Positions 33,984 to 45,156 of a stretch of 64,000 nt of DNA are shown here, piece after piece. Positions within the stretch are counted from its first letter, which is position 1. Every line of letters begins with the position of its first letter. The notes beneath the pieces were generated by a model. It did not search any database and was not told where the DNA came from. It saw only the letters and a program-made list of their open reading frames with translations. The translations under genes were made by a program, and so were the position numbers. Source of the stretch: Eutypella sp. D-1 (lineage: Eukaryota; Ascomycota; Sordariomycetes; Xylariales; Diatrypaceae); NCBI GenBank assembly GCA_023313575.1, contig JAJTTP010000008.1, forward strand, positions 124,001-188,000. Reading direction: 5' to 3'.

Positions 33984-34650
33984 CGGTGATCGGAGGAAGA
34001 TGAAGTTATTGTGAATAGACCTAGCTAGTTAGCTGTTTTAGACGACGAGAGATGTCGGAAATATCCAGCTTCTAGCTAGGTGTTTGAAGGGCGCTTTTTA
34101 TTTATGGAATGTGTAGAAGAGGCAAAAGGAGGGAGAGTCGGTGATGGTTACAGTAGGCAGTAAGTGGCAGTGAGTGGTTGTAGAGACTATCTAGGTATAG
34201 AGAGACCAGCCACACGGTATTGTTAGTACCTACTCAAGGTATGGTTAGGTAATGTCGAATACCTAAGTACTCCAAGGCGAAAGGCGGGCAGTTGACGTCG
34301 TGAGCTCCAGCCAACTGCTCAAGTGCGACTACGTAATTGGCTAAGCAGGCTGCCCATGTTCGCTAATGCCGCAGCTTAGCGGTGCCAAGTGCGGGGCACA
34401 GAACACCAGCTGACAACAACTGATCTGACCAATCGGCCTGCCTCTTCGATATATACATTAATATGTATATAGTGGTAGTGTAAAATATCAAGTATCCCGC
34501 TTTTAACGGCAATCCAATGACATATAGTTCACGGCACTACGGAGTATATGGTACATAATTCCACCAAGAGCAGCGACAGGCAGGCAGGTATGTATAGAGA
34601 TTGACATCCACCCGGCCCCGGGTCGGCCCCGGGTCGGCCCCGGCCCCACC
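33984..34650. other. Intergenic spacer
   Basis: Upstream of VMA2 and downstream of the small secreted-protein gene. A short tandem of GGTCGGCCCCG lies at about 34610-34640. No gene. Confidence 0.4.
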
Positions 34651-35321
34651 TCATTCCGCATCGAAGGGTGCCTTAATACCGATAGTGATGACACTGGTGC
34701 AGAACCCGCTTCCCCCGCACTGAAAACGCAGCGCGCCACCGTAGACATCGAGGTTGACGGGGCCAGTCGACCCCGTCAGCCCGCCCCGCGACACCCGCAC
34801 GCTGTAGTTGGCGATGCCGCCGTACTCGTCGAAGTAGAACCGGAAGGGCTCCTCGTCCTCGTCCGGCGCATCCGGAGCGCACGACGCCGCGTGCTCCGTG
34901 TCGTTCAGCGGCCGCGGCTCTGCCGGTGGGTCCACTGAGTTCCTGTTGCACGGCCCGTACTCTGCCTCGCACCACGTCGTGCTCTGCGTCGTCGGATCCG
35001 TTATGTTGACTGTGTTTTGCCAGCCGTCAGGGTTAGCCGATCTTTCTTTTTCCTATATACCCCCCTCCCTCCCGGATGACTCCGTCTGTGGACCCATGGC
35101 GGCTTCCACTTTAAGTGGGAGAACTCACGTATGATACTGCAGTACTTGTAACTGCCCGGTCGCCCCGCCGGCTTCGTTAGATACGCCCTAGTGATGAGGA
35201 AGGCGTCGGCTTCTTCCGGTGGTTCCGCTTGGCGAGCCTCCGCCGGCAGGGTGGCAGCAACCGCGGGGCCGAGTGCTGAAGCGAATCCAAGTGCCGATAT
35301 TACATAAGGGAACAACATCAT
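34651..35321 (-). CDS. Small secreted protein of unknown function
   Basis: Model: complement(34651..35045, 35129..35321), 195 aa. Exon 1 encodes a signal peptide (MMLFPYVISALGFASALGPAVAA) and a short acidic pro-like stretch. Exon 2 carries DGWQNTVNITDPTT, ARG-free acidic Pro/Asp-rich sequence and a C-terminal Gly-rich block (VSRGGLTGSTGPVNLDVYGG) with a closely spaced cysteine pair near the end (RFQCGGSGFC). At least six cysteines in the mature chain suggest disulfides. The donor GTGAGT is strong. The acceptor is uncertain: the only one keeping frame is AAAAAG at 35046, which is A-rich. A GATATAAAAGG element lies about 110 bp upstream. No family is recognised; apoplastic or cell-surface action is inferred only from the signal peptide. 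Confidence 0.6.
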
Positions 35322-36678
35322 GATCAGCGTTGGAATATTGCTATAGATCGACAGCTTGTTGGACTCTATGTGTCACCAGTGGTAGCCACTTTGTACCGTA
35401 CCGCGAAGTCAATGAGAAGTAAACCATCTCGCCTTTTATATCAGAAGTCTCAATCTGGGTAGCCAGCTTCAGCTGGGCGATGGTGCCTCTCCGTCGCGGA
35501 GGAGCCGAGATGCGACTACTACGCTGTCGCATCTCTAAGCGACATGTCGTATGTGTAGGGCTTTGCGAGGTTACATGCATGCTCCTTTTCGACCTTTGAA
35601 ATACGGCGGGTAGTCGTCTTCGCTATCGTGTGATTCGGGTCCAAGCGAGAATACGAGGTAGGTTGTAGATAATATGTCCTTGCGGTTCCAATGCCAAGCC
35701 GGGCTCATATCCACCCCTCCTTTTTTCTTTTGCTCCTGTGGGGCGGGCTATGATTTCAGTGTACGCATCACTTCGCTCCCTAATTCATCAATATGCCCAA
35801 GTGACTTAGGCACGTAGTTGAAATGTTTTCTTATAGATTTCTATATTATCTCAGCTTAATACCTCGACCTTCCAGTCCCCAGACTCTGCCTCCGGTGATC
35901 TCCCAGATCGTGGTCCAGCCCTCTGTTATATCTGGGAGTAGGGTTAGTGGACACTCGAGGTACAAGAAGTGTCGCCATGATGCAACGTGACAGCGCGGTT
36001 GCGAGAGGGGGGAGAAAAGCCATCGAACCACGGTATAAATTGTGTGCATGTCCTATAGCCTATATTGAATCCTTCATGTCTTGGCAGCGTACTATATACT
36101 TGATGGTAGAAGGTCGCATTGTATTAGCGAGCAAGTATGTCGAGCTGGTCAGGCGTTAGGTACGACGCTGGTAAGCGCTTAAGTAAAATAAACATGTTCC
36201 TAGTAGCTTCGAAAGCGGTCCATGAAGACGGTAAGAAATGACTTTTACCACCAGGATGCAAGACCGGTCAGAAGTGTCACGCACCGGATTGACAAGGTGA
36301 CTAAGCTCACGGAGCAGGGTGTTGATTAATGATGATCCCCCCTCTGCTACCCATACATGTTTACCCCCCCCCCCATGAGTGACAGCCCTCTTGTAAAACG
36401 TATTCAATTCCTCGTTCTAGAAACGTTAATTTGCCAGGATCATTCTTGACCTAAACACACCTTTTCGTGTCAGTCTGAACCGGCCGATTCTTCATACCGC
36501 TCCTACGGAGTTTGAGAAACGCATGCATTCCTAATCTGGATTTGGCAGAGTGGGATCCTAAGCATGAGTCAAGATCGAAATAACTCTCTCTTCTTTTCTT
36601 TTCTATATCTATCTACTAGAGTGACCTAGCCTCTATAACAACACATGGTAATTTTGAAAGACGTCCCAGTCGTGATCC
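35322..36678. other. Gene-free region
   Basis: Contains the TATA-like element (minus strand, 35432-35442) of the secreted-protein gene and a C11 run (36364-36374). Short ORFs carry no recognisable motif. Confidence 0.4.
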
Positions 36679-37599
36679 TTAAATTGAAGGGTGCTGGAAG
36701 AGGAAATCCTGGAGTGAGGTAGTTTCGACCCCAAGCTTGTCGTGGTCTAGTTTTTGAAAGTTGAATGCGCCGTTACTGCCGTAGAGCTGGTAGAAAAGGC
36801 CAGTGTAAAGATGATACTGTCTCTTATCGCCCTTCTCACGCGCATCCAATGCCTTGGCCTCTAGCTCATCAATAGAACCTTGGACATTCAGGGTTACTTT
36901 GGTGCCACGGACCTTCTCGTAGATACGCGCGACCTCACGGAGGGTAGTCGCCCCAGAGCAGACGTTCCAGAAGCCACCTTCTACAGCTTCGGGACGCTGC
37001 ACCACCTCGGCTGTGAATTCGGCCGCATCCCTCTCAGTCGTCCAGTACCAGGTAGTATGGCCAGTCCCCCAGATATTCACAGTTTTTGTAGCGGCGTCCC
37101 ATATCAAAGGCATGTTCGGACCGACATGGCCGTGGCCGACGACGGAGAACATCGTCTCAGCAAAGATACCAATAGCCATATAGATGGGTTTGATTGTCGA
37201 GGTCATCTCGGCGTGGTGACGAAAGGCGACATACGCATCGTAGGCCTCGTGTTTACCGAGGGCCAGCTTGCTCCAGTCACCGTTCCAGCTAGCGGCAACG
37301 TAGATTTTGACGCCTGCCCTTTCAGCGGCCCTGAGAAGGAGGAGCTGACCATCAAGCTGGAGAAGAGGGTCCATGCTGTAGGTGCAGATGATGGCATTTA
37401 CACCAGCACAGGCGCGGTCCAGGGCTGGAATGTCGTCATAGCCCGAGGACGTCTCGAAGCCCTCTAGGGCATCGCGCAGCGCCGGTTCCAGCTTCTGGGG
37501 GCTACGAGCGAGGCCGCGCACGGAGTGTCCCCGGGAAACCAGGCTCTGAATCAGCTTCTGGCCGATGTTGCCGGTTACACCGGCGACAAGGATAAGCAT
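36679..37599 (-). CDS. NmrA-like / isoflavone-reductase-type NAD(P)-binding protein (1)
   Basis: Single exon, 306 aa. The N-terminus is a Rossmann nucleotide-binding motif (MLILVAGVTGNIGQKLIQSL, G-x-T-G-x-x-G) followed by a RGLARSPQKL segment, where the Arg suggests NADP(H) preference. ALDRACAGVNAIICTYSMDP and KIYVAASWNGDW are typical of the NmrA/PCBER group. The family includes true reductases and redox-sensing regulators; the atypical dehydrogenases lack a Tyr-x-x-x-Lys pair, and the EAYDAYVAFRHHAE segment here keeps a charged residue in its place. Cytosolic. A TATA-type element (GGTATATAAATAAG, minus strand, 37892-37905) lies about 300 bp upstream. The substrate is unknown. The next gene, a divergent carboxylesterase, and a second NmrA-like gene beyond it could form a small metabolic group. 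Confidence 0.85.
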   Translation of the reverse strand: MLILVAGVTGNIGQKLIQSLVSRGHSVRGLARSPQKLEPALRDALEGFETSSGYDDIPALDRACAGVNAIICTYSMDPLLQLDGQLLLLRAAERAGVKIYVAASWNGDWSKLALGKHEAYDAYVAFRHHAEMTSTIKPIYMAIGIFAETMFSVVGHGHVGPNMPLIWDAATKTVNIWGTGHTTWYWTTERDAAEFTAEVVQRPEAVEGGFWNVCSGATTLREVARIYEKVRGTKVTLNVQGSIDELEAKALDAREKGDKRQYHLYTGLFYQLYGSNGAFNFQKLDHDKLGVETTSLQDFLFQHPSI

Positions 37600-37891
37600 T
37601 GTGGGAGATTACTTCAAAATAACGATTCTCCTTCTCGGGATGGCGTTAGGTAGGAGTTATAGTAACAAGAGATCTCCGTTGTGAGAAGGAATTGCGTTGA
37701 GTTCAAATCAACGAAGATGATGTGCTTTTTCTTTTCTTCAAAACACCAAGAAGAAAAGAAGACAAGAGAAAAAGAAGGGAATGACGCCGAGAATCAGGAC
37801 CTAAACTAAAAACTTCTCGAGCTCAGAAGATCGAAGTAAAAGATTGGCACATAGAAGTGGAATGCCATTAAACTAAGGCTGAGGCGTTCCC

Positions 37892-37905
37892 CTTATTTAT
37901 ATACC
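37892..37905 (-). promoter_or_regulatory. TATA box upstream of NmrA-like gene 1
   Basis: GGTATATAAATAAG on the minus strand, about 295 bp before the ATG at 37599. The A-rich stretch between them (37735-37780) fits a leader. Confidence 0.35.
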
Positions 37906-38773
37906 TTCGCGATCACCGGCCTTAAGGTCATCTGCTTTACTATACCCGATTCCCTTACTATAGAATAGCCCCACCTGAGTGAAGCTTAACTGACCGTGAC
38001 AAGACGCAATTGCCGATTGATTCTGCAAGTCTTTCGGCCACCGGACAAGTTGAAGACTCCGTGCAAGCGGATAACAAAACAACCGATTATCCCATTAACC
38101 TTTCCACTGCCTTCACCGCTTACCTGGTATGGAAATGGTGTATGAGCAATTTGATGGTGCGCGGTGATCTGCAGTTGCACTCATACACCATTTCAAACTC
38201 ATAGCGAGACGGAACCTATTTCCATATGCATCATTATGAGCTGGCATTTATGAAGTCTTGGCAATATGATATTCCATTAAAAGAAAATAACACATTTATA
38301 CAAACATTCTTGTATAACCTCCTAATCAAACAACCTCAAATTTAAGTCTTATTAGCCTAGCCTTTTAATCGTTCAATGATATCTTAATAAAATGCTGTCG
38401 CTACGCGCCTTTTTTTCCTTTTTTTTTTCAAGTCGAGATTAAAGCCAACTTATTATTCAATCCGGTCAGTTGAAGATTAGATCCGGTACAAGATTTCTGC
38501 TGATCCACCTAATTCGCCCCTTTTTCCACATACGACGACCGCTGAAGAACACTCGAAGAAGAGGCCATGCCCCGAACTAGTTCTTCCAACCTTATACCTT
38601 TCCCACCTCCTTTCCCCTACACCTTTAGATAACGCATCTTGTTCCGTAATTACTGGCTGCTCAATAGCACTACTATAGGCCGATTAGCGGCGGACATGAA
38701 GTACTCAAAGCGCCGCGTTGAGGGGCATGAGGATAGCGTGGTGAAACTTCGAGCTCTTCTTGTTGTCTCCCTC

Positions 38774-38782
38774 TATATAAAG
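38774..38782 (+). promoter_or_regulatory. TATA box of the carboxylesterase gene
   Basis: TATATAAAG about 70 bp upstream of the ATG at 38847. Confidence 0.5.
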
Positions 38783-38846
38783 AGCTGGGTCATTTTCCGA
38801 TGTCATAATTAGACACTATATCATGTACCTAAGATAAATTGTGAAA

Positions 38847-40879
38847 ATGTATCACCTTTATCCAACTATTTGTCTCCTGTTGATTCATCTTGCTTATGGG
38901 TATGCAATTCCCACAAGCACTCCTGATTCAGGTCGTCCGGCTGTTACCCTCCCGTACGGCGAAGTTATCGGTAGGATAGCCAACTTTCCCTCCGTCGACT
39001 CCAAATTTGCGGTTCGCCAGTATCTCGGCATCCCGTTTGCTCAGTCGCCGCCAGCACGCTTCAAGCCACCTGAAGAGCCCGTGCCATGGAATTCGCCATG
39101 GGATGCAAGCTATTTCCGCAACTCCTGTATTCAGACTTTCCCAGGTATTGTACTCAATCTTACCTAGCAGAGGCTGTTCGGGAAGTCGAGTTGACTCATG
39201 CCTAACAGGTGCCGGATTCGAGGCAATTTTCAACAACCCTCCGCTTCCCGAGAGCGAAGACTGTTTATATCTGAATATCTTTGCCCCTTCAATGAATTCG
39301 CGGAAGCCGCTGCCAGTTATTTTCTGGATTCATGGCGGGAGCTTTTCTCTGGGGTCAGCTCGGTCGCCCGATTTCGATGGTACTTATATTGCGGCAAACC
39401 ACGGGGTTATTGTTGTTACCATCAACTACAGGCTAAATGGTAAGGAAAATGCCAAATGCGCTCAATAGACAATACACTTACCTCACGTGTTTTCTATCGC
39501 AGTCTTCGGTTTCCCAGGAACGTCTGCCCTCCCTCTTGAGCATCGAAATCTTGGATTCCTAGACCAACGAAAGGCCCTCGCCTGGGTTAACAAGCATATT
39601 CGAGCGTTCGGCGGAGATCCCTCCCAGGTCACGTTGATGGGCGAGTCTGCTGGTGGCTGGGCAGTCAAGGAATTGATCATTCACCCGCCCTCAACCCAAT
39701 CCTTCCGCGCCGCCATTCTACAGAGTCAGGCTTTCGGCCCGCAGGAGAACAGCGAGGCGTCATGGCATGGTTTACTAGCTGAGCTAGGGTGCAACGTGTC
39801 GAACCTGCCTGTTCCCCAGCTTGATTGTGTCGCGCAAGCCTCAGTGGAGTCGATCAGGGCCGCGATCAAGAGCCGCACCCTCGTGTTCCCTCCAACTGTT
39901 GACAATATCACGCTCGGCCCTTCTTTTCAAGACGCTGTCCGCCAGGGGCGCACTGCAAGCATACCCATTCTCATTGGTACAAATGCCGATGAAGGGACTT
40001 TGTTGGCTTCAGTCATGCCGCCTGCTGACTTGTTCCTCGATCAACTTTTCGGAAACGACACAAGGGCCAAGCACGCCACCAAATCTGCTTACCCGAAAAA
40101 CATCAGCGAGGTGGAGATGATATCCCTAATTACGAGGGATTATCTGTACACGTGTAGCTCGTCTGAAGTTGCCCGGTCCATGGTCCGGTCGGGCCAGAAG
40201 GTCTGGCGGTACTATGCCTTGAATTACCCACCCACCCACGGATTTTTTTCTACCCATCCACTCCCATGGGTTGCCGTGGGTACCCATTTTTTACCCATGG
40301 GTTGCCGTGGGTTTTCTTTTTACCCATAAGCACCCACGAAATTTTTTTATTCTTTTTATCGAATTATTTATAATTTTTAATACTTAAAAATTTTCGATCT
40401 CGAAATTTTTATACCCATGGGTAACCATGGGTGCAAAAAAATGGGTGGGTAATTTGGCCAAAATAACCACCCACGGATGGGTACCCATGGGTAAAAAAAA
40501 AAAAACCCATGGGTTTTAATGGGTACCCACCTCAACCCATAGGCGGTACTACTTCAATGCAAGCTTTCCCAATACTCAGCCTTTCGTCGGCGCCAAGGCC
40601 TGGCACACATCTGAGATCAGCCTTATCTTCGGCACTTACCCGCGCAACAACTTGACAACTGCTGCTCAGATGCGACTGGGCAGAACGATGCAACAAGCGT
40701 GGGCAGACTTCGCTAAAGCACCGCAACAGGGCCCCGGTTGGGCAGCCTTAGGGACGTCACAAACCGACCTCAGACTGTTCGACGCAGACCAGGCCGTATG
40801 TGGGCAGAGCATCGATGAGGCTGCCGTTGATGACATCTGCATGTTTTACGAGGGGGCGCTCAGCACAAATGGGCACTAA
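38847..40879 (+). CDS. Secreted type-B carboxylesterase/lipase interrupted by an intron-like insertion
   Basis: Model: join(38847..39144, 39209..39439, 39503..40208, 40543..40879), 523 aa, closing in frame. A signal peptide spans about residues 1-18. The alpha/beta-hydrolase family marks are SEDCLYLNIFAP, the oxyanion-hole HGGSF segment, NYRLN/VFGFPG at the second junction, and the nucleophile elbow GESAGG (Ser about 225). GTNADEGTL carries the acidic triad residue and AWHTSEI the catalytic His. The first two introns are ordinary (64 and 63 nt). The third is a 334-nt segment created by a 327-bp insertion with a 10-bp duplication. If retained it shifts frame and removes the catalytic His; if spliced at 40208/40543 the protein gains one Arg (WRRYYFNAS instead of WRYYFNAS). 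Substrate is not predictable; such enzymes cleave esters outside the cell. Confidence 0.85.
40205..40551 (+). mobile_element. 327-bp palindrome-rich insertion with 10-bp target duplication (introner-like)
   Basis: The direct repeat GGCGGTACTA occurs at 40205-40214 and 40542-40551. Removing one copy and the 327 bp between them (40215-40541) restores an uninterrupted esterase frame. The insert is built from repeated ACCCATGGGT and GGGTACCC palindromes at both ends around an AT-rich core. An inverted pair (TTACCCACCCACCC near the left edge, GGGTGGGTAA near 40443) is present. No ORF of its own. A GT in the left duplication (40209) and AG at the right edge (40541-40542) give an in-frame splice. 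I see no second copy in this window. Confidence 0.8.
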
Positions 40880-41964
40880 TTAAGCAATCGGTTAGCAACC
40901 CTTGTTCCACATCATGTCACGGGGAGAAGCCTCATCTGCCTCCCTTGCCTTCCCTCGGTTTTCGTTTCTATCATTTGCAGGTGATGCTGCCTACCTGAGC
41001 CTCCCATTTCCAGCCCGCTCCTGTATTTAACTCCTTTGTAGATGATTAATAAAAGTAGAGTATTCAGAATGCATGAAATACGCTAATTAAGTTACTTTCA
41101 AGCTAAATGTAATTAGTAAGCCACCGCGAAAGGCAAAAGGCCATATGAAGATCCATGCCGCCCTAGCAAGTAGGATTTGGAAGATTCAAGGAATTCATGA
41201 CCACTATTACGACAGGCTCCTTGCGACTATGATTTAAGGTGAAGTACGTGATCAGTGGGCGACACGCGACAAATTAGATGATTGCCTGTGCCATTTCATT
41301 TGACAAACTGTCGATAGGCGTCGAAATCGTGGTGCCAATCACTTCCCTTGATTCATACATAGTCGCTGGACGACGTATTCTGCATTTTATGGGCAACTTC
41401 TCTCTCGCTAGTCTCTCAGACTTAGGTAGAGTCGTGGGCGGAGAGGTTATAATGGTTCGCCTAAAGCTTTTAGTGGGATACGATAATGTGCTGCCAGGAG
41501 GGCTTCGTTTAGACTTGGGCCTTTCGACACACCAACTGGTTACGCGGTCACTGACCTTGGCATGGAAGCGATTGACGTGAGTAACTTTTGTCTATTCAAA
41601 TGGACACTTCGACTTGCTTTGCAATTCTTGGATGTACGTAGAACAAGCGGAATGTATTTAATCCGTCCCCATAAAGGTCTTGTTTATATGTAGCAGAAGT
41701 CATAGAAGGGACAATACTTAGACTGATTGCTGGCTAGCTAAAGAGTGACTATCTAAGATGGGTGCTAGCCTATATCCTTTATATATTCAAACGGCCTACC
41801 GCCTAAAAGAAGGTGTTCCCAAGATATGCCTCTTGTAGGTGTTGACGATCCAGTTTTGTGACGTGACTCCGGGTGGGGGTTATTTGGTGGCTGTAAAGAG
41901 TGGTCTGTAACAAAGCGGCCCTCGATGTTGAGCCGCCAACTTGACGTGAAAAAAGAAGGAAAAA
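40880..41964. other. Intergenic region with a solo LTR
   Basis: Spacer between the carboxylesterase (+) and NmrA-like gene 2 (-), which converge. It contains LTR copy C. The open frame at 41278-41580 has no family features and is not called. Confidence 0.45.
41650..41912 (+). mobile_element. Solo LTR, family 1, copy C (about 263 bp)
   Basis: Shares the ordered blocks AGGTCTTG, AATACTTAGA, GCTGGCTAGCTAAA, GACTATCTA and CCTTTATATA with copies A and B and ends CTGTAACA. A 5-bp duplication AAGCG flanks it (41645-41649 and 41913-41917). The left end is worn: the expected TGTA begins about 3 nt inside. Same orientation as copy B. Confidence 0.65.
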
Positions 41965-42879
41965 TCAGACGATGCTACCGGGACGGGCAGCAGCTTCGTC
42001 GAGTAATTCATCGACCGTTCTGAACTTCAAAGTTTTGAAAAACCTTTCCCGGTGACTGGCGATTTTCTGGGGTGAAAATGCCAGTGCTTCGCTGTGTCCC
42101 ATAATCTCGTAGACCGCCGCTTCAACACTTGCTTTACTATCTCGCGCCACAAATTGTTTGATGCTCGCAGCGAGAGACTTCCTGATCACTCTGTACTCGG
42201 GAAATCTAGCCGTCACCAGTTGAGAGAGCTCGAGCCACGTCATCTGTTGTCCAGAGACGCAAGTAAAATCCTCCCAGGTTGATGCATCGTGACTAAGGAG
42301 GGTAGCGACAGCCCGAGTGGCATCCTTCGCGGCGGTGAAATCAACCTTCTGGGAGCCATTACCGTAGAGCGTGAATACCTTCGCCTCGTAGTCTTGAACC
42401 CATCGTTGGCCATAGTCGGCGAAGTGACGCTGCGAGGCAGGCAGGAGGTAGTCGGACATCCACCCCTGGCAGAAATAGGTCCACTTCACTTCGTTCTGGG
42501 CCCGCAGGTGATCCAGAATGATTCCCAGATCATCACCCAAATAAAGCGGCTGGTCTGGAACGTCTTCGTAGTTACCCGCCCACACAGATGGAAGGAATCG
42601 TTTGCAGCGCTCAGAAGCGCGGCATGCCTCGAGCATTGTCAGATGGAGGCCCTTGAAGTCGTTGGCATATGATGTGATCGACGATATGAGAGCATCACAG
42701 TCAGAAATATGTTGCTTAAAGCTCGACAAAGACAGATCGGTAATTCGCTGTTCGAATCTCTCGAAGTAGGGTTTTCGGCTGCGTGTCACGATGACGACGT
42801 CATGTCCCTGCTCCTCGAGCGCTTCGATGAGGTACTTGGCGATGTCGCCAGCTCCGGCCACAGCAACCTTCATGTTCAT
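41965..42879 (-). CDS. NmrA-like NAD(P)-binding oxidoreductase (2)
   Basis: Single exon; 304 aa from the chosen start at 42879 (MNMKVAVAGAGDIAKYLIEAL, a G-x-G-x-x-A Rossmann loop). The frame is open to 42966, but the extra 29 residues precede the nucleotide-binding strand and lack family similarity. RFLPSVWAGNYEDVPDQPLY and VKWTYFCQGWMSDYLLP follow the pattern of isoflavone-reductase/NmrA proteins, and SQKVDFTAAKDATRAVATLL is the usual later core motif. The second Gly of the canonical G-x-x-G-x-x-G is replaced, so cofactor binding may differ. Probably cytosolic. It differs enough from the copy at 36679-37599 that recent duplication is unlikely. Solo LTR copy C ends about 50 bp downstream of its stop codon. 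Confidence 0.8.
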   Translation of the reverse strand: MNMKVAVAGAGDIAKYLIEALEEQGHDVVIVTRSRKPYFERFEQRITDLSLSSFKQHISDCDALISSITSYANDFKGLHLTMLEACRASERCKRFLPSVWAGNYEDVPDQPLYLGDDLGIILDHLRAQNEVKWTYFCQGWMSDYLLPASQRHFADYGQRWVQDYEAKVFTLYGNGSQKVDFTAAKDATRAVATLLSHDASTWEDFTCVSGQQMTWLELSQLVTARFPEYRVIRKSLAASIKQFVARDSKASVEAAVYEIMGHSEALAFSPQKIASHRERFFKTLKFRTVDELLDEAAARPGSIV

Positions 42880-45001
42880 CTTAGGAGTAAACAAAATGTG
42901 ATAGAGGTCAGAGATTGGAGACAAGACATTACAAGAGCCTCGTGCTGTCCATTTATCTATACCCAAGAGCTTCTGAAGAAATGACCTGGGCCCTGTGCCA
43001 AGGCCGCTGTCCCTACTGCCGATAGATTATACAGCCAGGTGCTTTCAACAGCGCCGCCGGCCTTGGCTTGGGCTCGGGTTCGGTGTCTGCATAAAATCCG
43101 TTCGAAGATCTAAAGAAGGGCTTTAGGTTGTAACCAGTGGAAAGTTGGATATTGACGAGATCACGCTTCGGAGCTACATTTCACTAGTCCGATGTCAAAT
43201 CGGAATCTGCAGTCCGGGGGCTAACGCTCCGCTTCTCCGTGTCCAATATCAAGAGACATATCGACACGGCCGACTCCAATCTTAGAGTGGGGGAGCAAGG
43301 CATTATGAAGCCTGAATTTATAAGCAAATTGTTTGGTGCCAAGCCGAAAGTATCTCAAGCCATGCTTAATTTATGTTAACGGGAGCTTGATTAACATTCT
43401 TCTTCTTTTGGGGGTAGTGGGCTCATTGAGTCTATTACACACATTGAAGAGTCTATTTTGAATGATCAATAATGAATCATTCGTTAGATTTCTATGTTTG
43501 CTTAGTTACATAGTATTAGGATATCATTGTGAAAAAAAAATCAGACTATCCCATATTTCTCCTCATTGGATTACATGGTAAAGTTGCCTCCTTTTAAATA
43601 GTCAAACGGATATTAAAACCTTAGAATCTGATCATGCCATTCTAACCTAGCTTCATACAGCGCGTCAAAAAGCGCGTCAAAAGGCCCCTTTTGGAATCAT
43701 GTCCTTGGATCGCCTTCTGGTGGATTTTAACCATTAACAAGTCATTGCATTCCTGGTGGTGTTAGGGAATAAAAGGAGCAAGTTTGAACCTAGCTACAGA
43801 AAAAGAATGAGTGGTCTGGCAGACGCATTCAGATGTCATAACAAAGGATTTGAAGGCATATGTGGTGAAGCTTGTGGAGTTCCACTCAGTTAGTCATGGT
43901 GGAATTTGAAGCTTCTGTTATAGATCGGTTACGCATACTTCAACAAGCTTAGCCCATCACTAGGAACCATATTTTCTCATTTAAATGTTTTAAAATAGTG
44001 CGTCAAATCCGCGTGCCTCAATAAGAGACGGAGCTTGCCACGCATTCATTGCAAAACCAGGGGAGTCTGAGCAACGCTTTCTATCAACTATGGCCAAGCA
44101 AGATGAGTAATGTGGATCCGACTCATTACAGCACATGCATCAATATATAGTTAGCTCCAACCTCCTCCGCAAGAATGCGGGTGTCGGATGTCCGAGATGC
44201 CGCTGGGCAGAAACTGTATACTATTAGACATGGAAAGAAAACATGATCGTCGCATAAACTAGGTTGGTCTTTGGAGTTTCCGAATTGCGAGTCCTTATGC
44301 GTGCCATGAAAATCTAAATATTTGTGGAGTTGTGGATACAGCTTCGATATGTTTCGCTCGGCTGAGTGGGATAAGGCTGTGACAGCTGATTATTCAGTCA
44401 GGTTTGCTTATAGCACACTCCTGCAACATCGATTAGTAATTTCTAACTGTCATTGAATTATTCCAATAAACTGTCATTATCGCTCCCGCTCACTTATCTC
44501 ACTCTTTAAGTAGTAAAATTCTATCTCTAATTAGTCATTTGCTAATAATTACCAACTACACCAACTTCTCAAGCAAACCTCACACTTAATTGCCTATTGC
44601 TTTGAATCATGTCCATCACTTAGAACGTCGCTCTTACAGGCACATGTCATGGCTAAGACATTCAACCTGTCTTACATATCTGTTCTCGCATCTGTCTTCC
44701 TAGAATTGGGTATTCAGAACGACTTCCTAACTGCACTCAGGAACTCCACGCCTGCAGTGATATAGAACGGGGATCCCCCCCCCTCAGTAAATCCTCTCTA
44801 TCGACCATTGGTGGTGTTATCATCGGCGTTTGTCACATCTTGAAGAAACCAGGAACGACGTTCATGATTTGTTCATTGCTTTAAAGGAGTTATTTGCCCT
44901 CAAACGTAAGGCATATCGGGAGAAGAAATGGGAGACGGCTTCAATGTATCTGAATCTTTAAATTATTCGGCAGCCTCAAAGATGTGTTTGATTTAAGTAG
45001 G

Positions 45002-45156
45002 TGTTACGGATTGGTCACCCGTATAGGTTCTCCACTATATATCCAGGGGGGTCACATATATATATGGCTGTAAGCACCAGTATGATTGCCACCATTGCAA
45101 TCAATCACCAATCTTTTGGCCCTGATGGTGCAACGGTATAGGTGCGTACCGTAACA
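45002..45156 (+). mobile_element. Short LTR-like or MITE element, 155 bp
   Basis: Begins TGTTACGG and ends CCGTAACA, a perfect 8-bp terminal inverted repeat, with a 5-bp duplication GTAGG on both sides (44997-45001 and 45157-45161). TG...CA ends and the 5-bp duplication suit a solo LTR of a small (TRIM-like) retroelement. It contains TATATATA tracts. It is not the same family as copies A-C apart from the ends. Confidence 0.7.
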
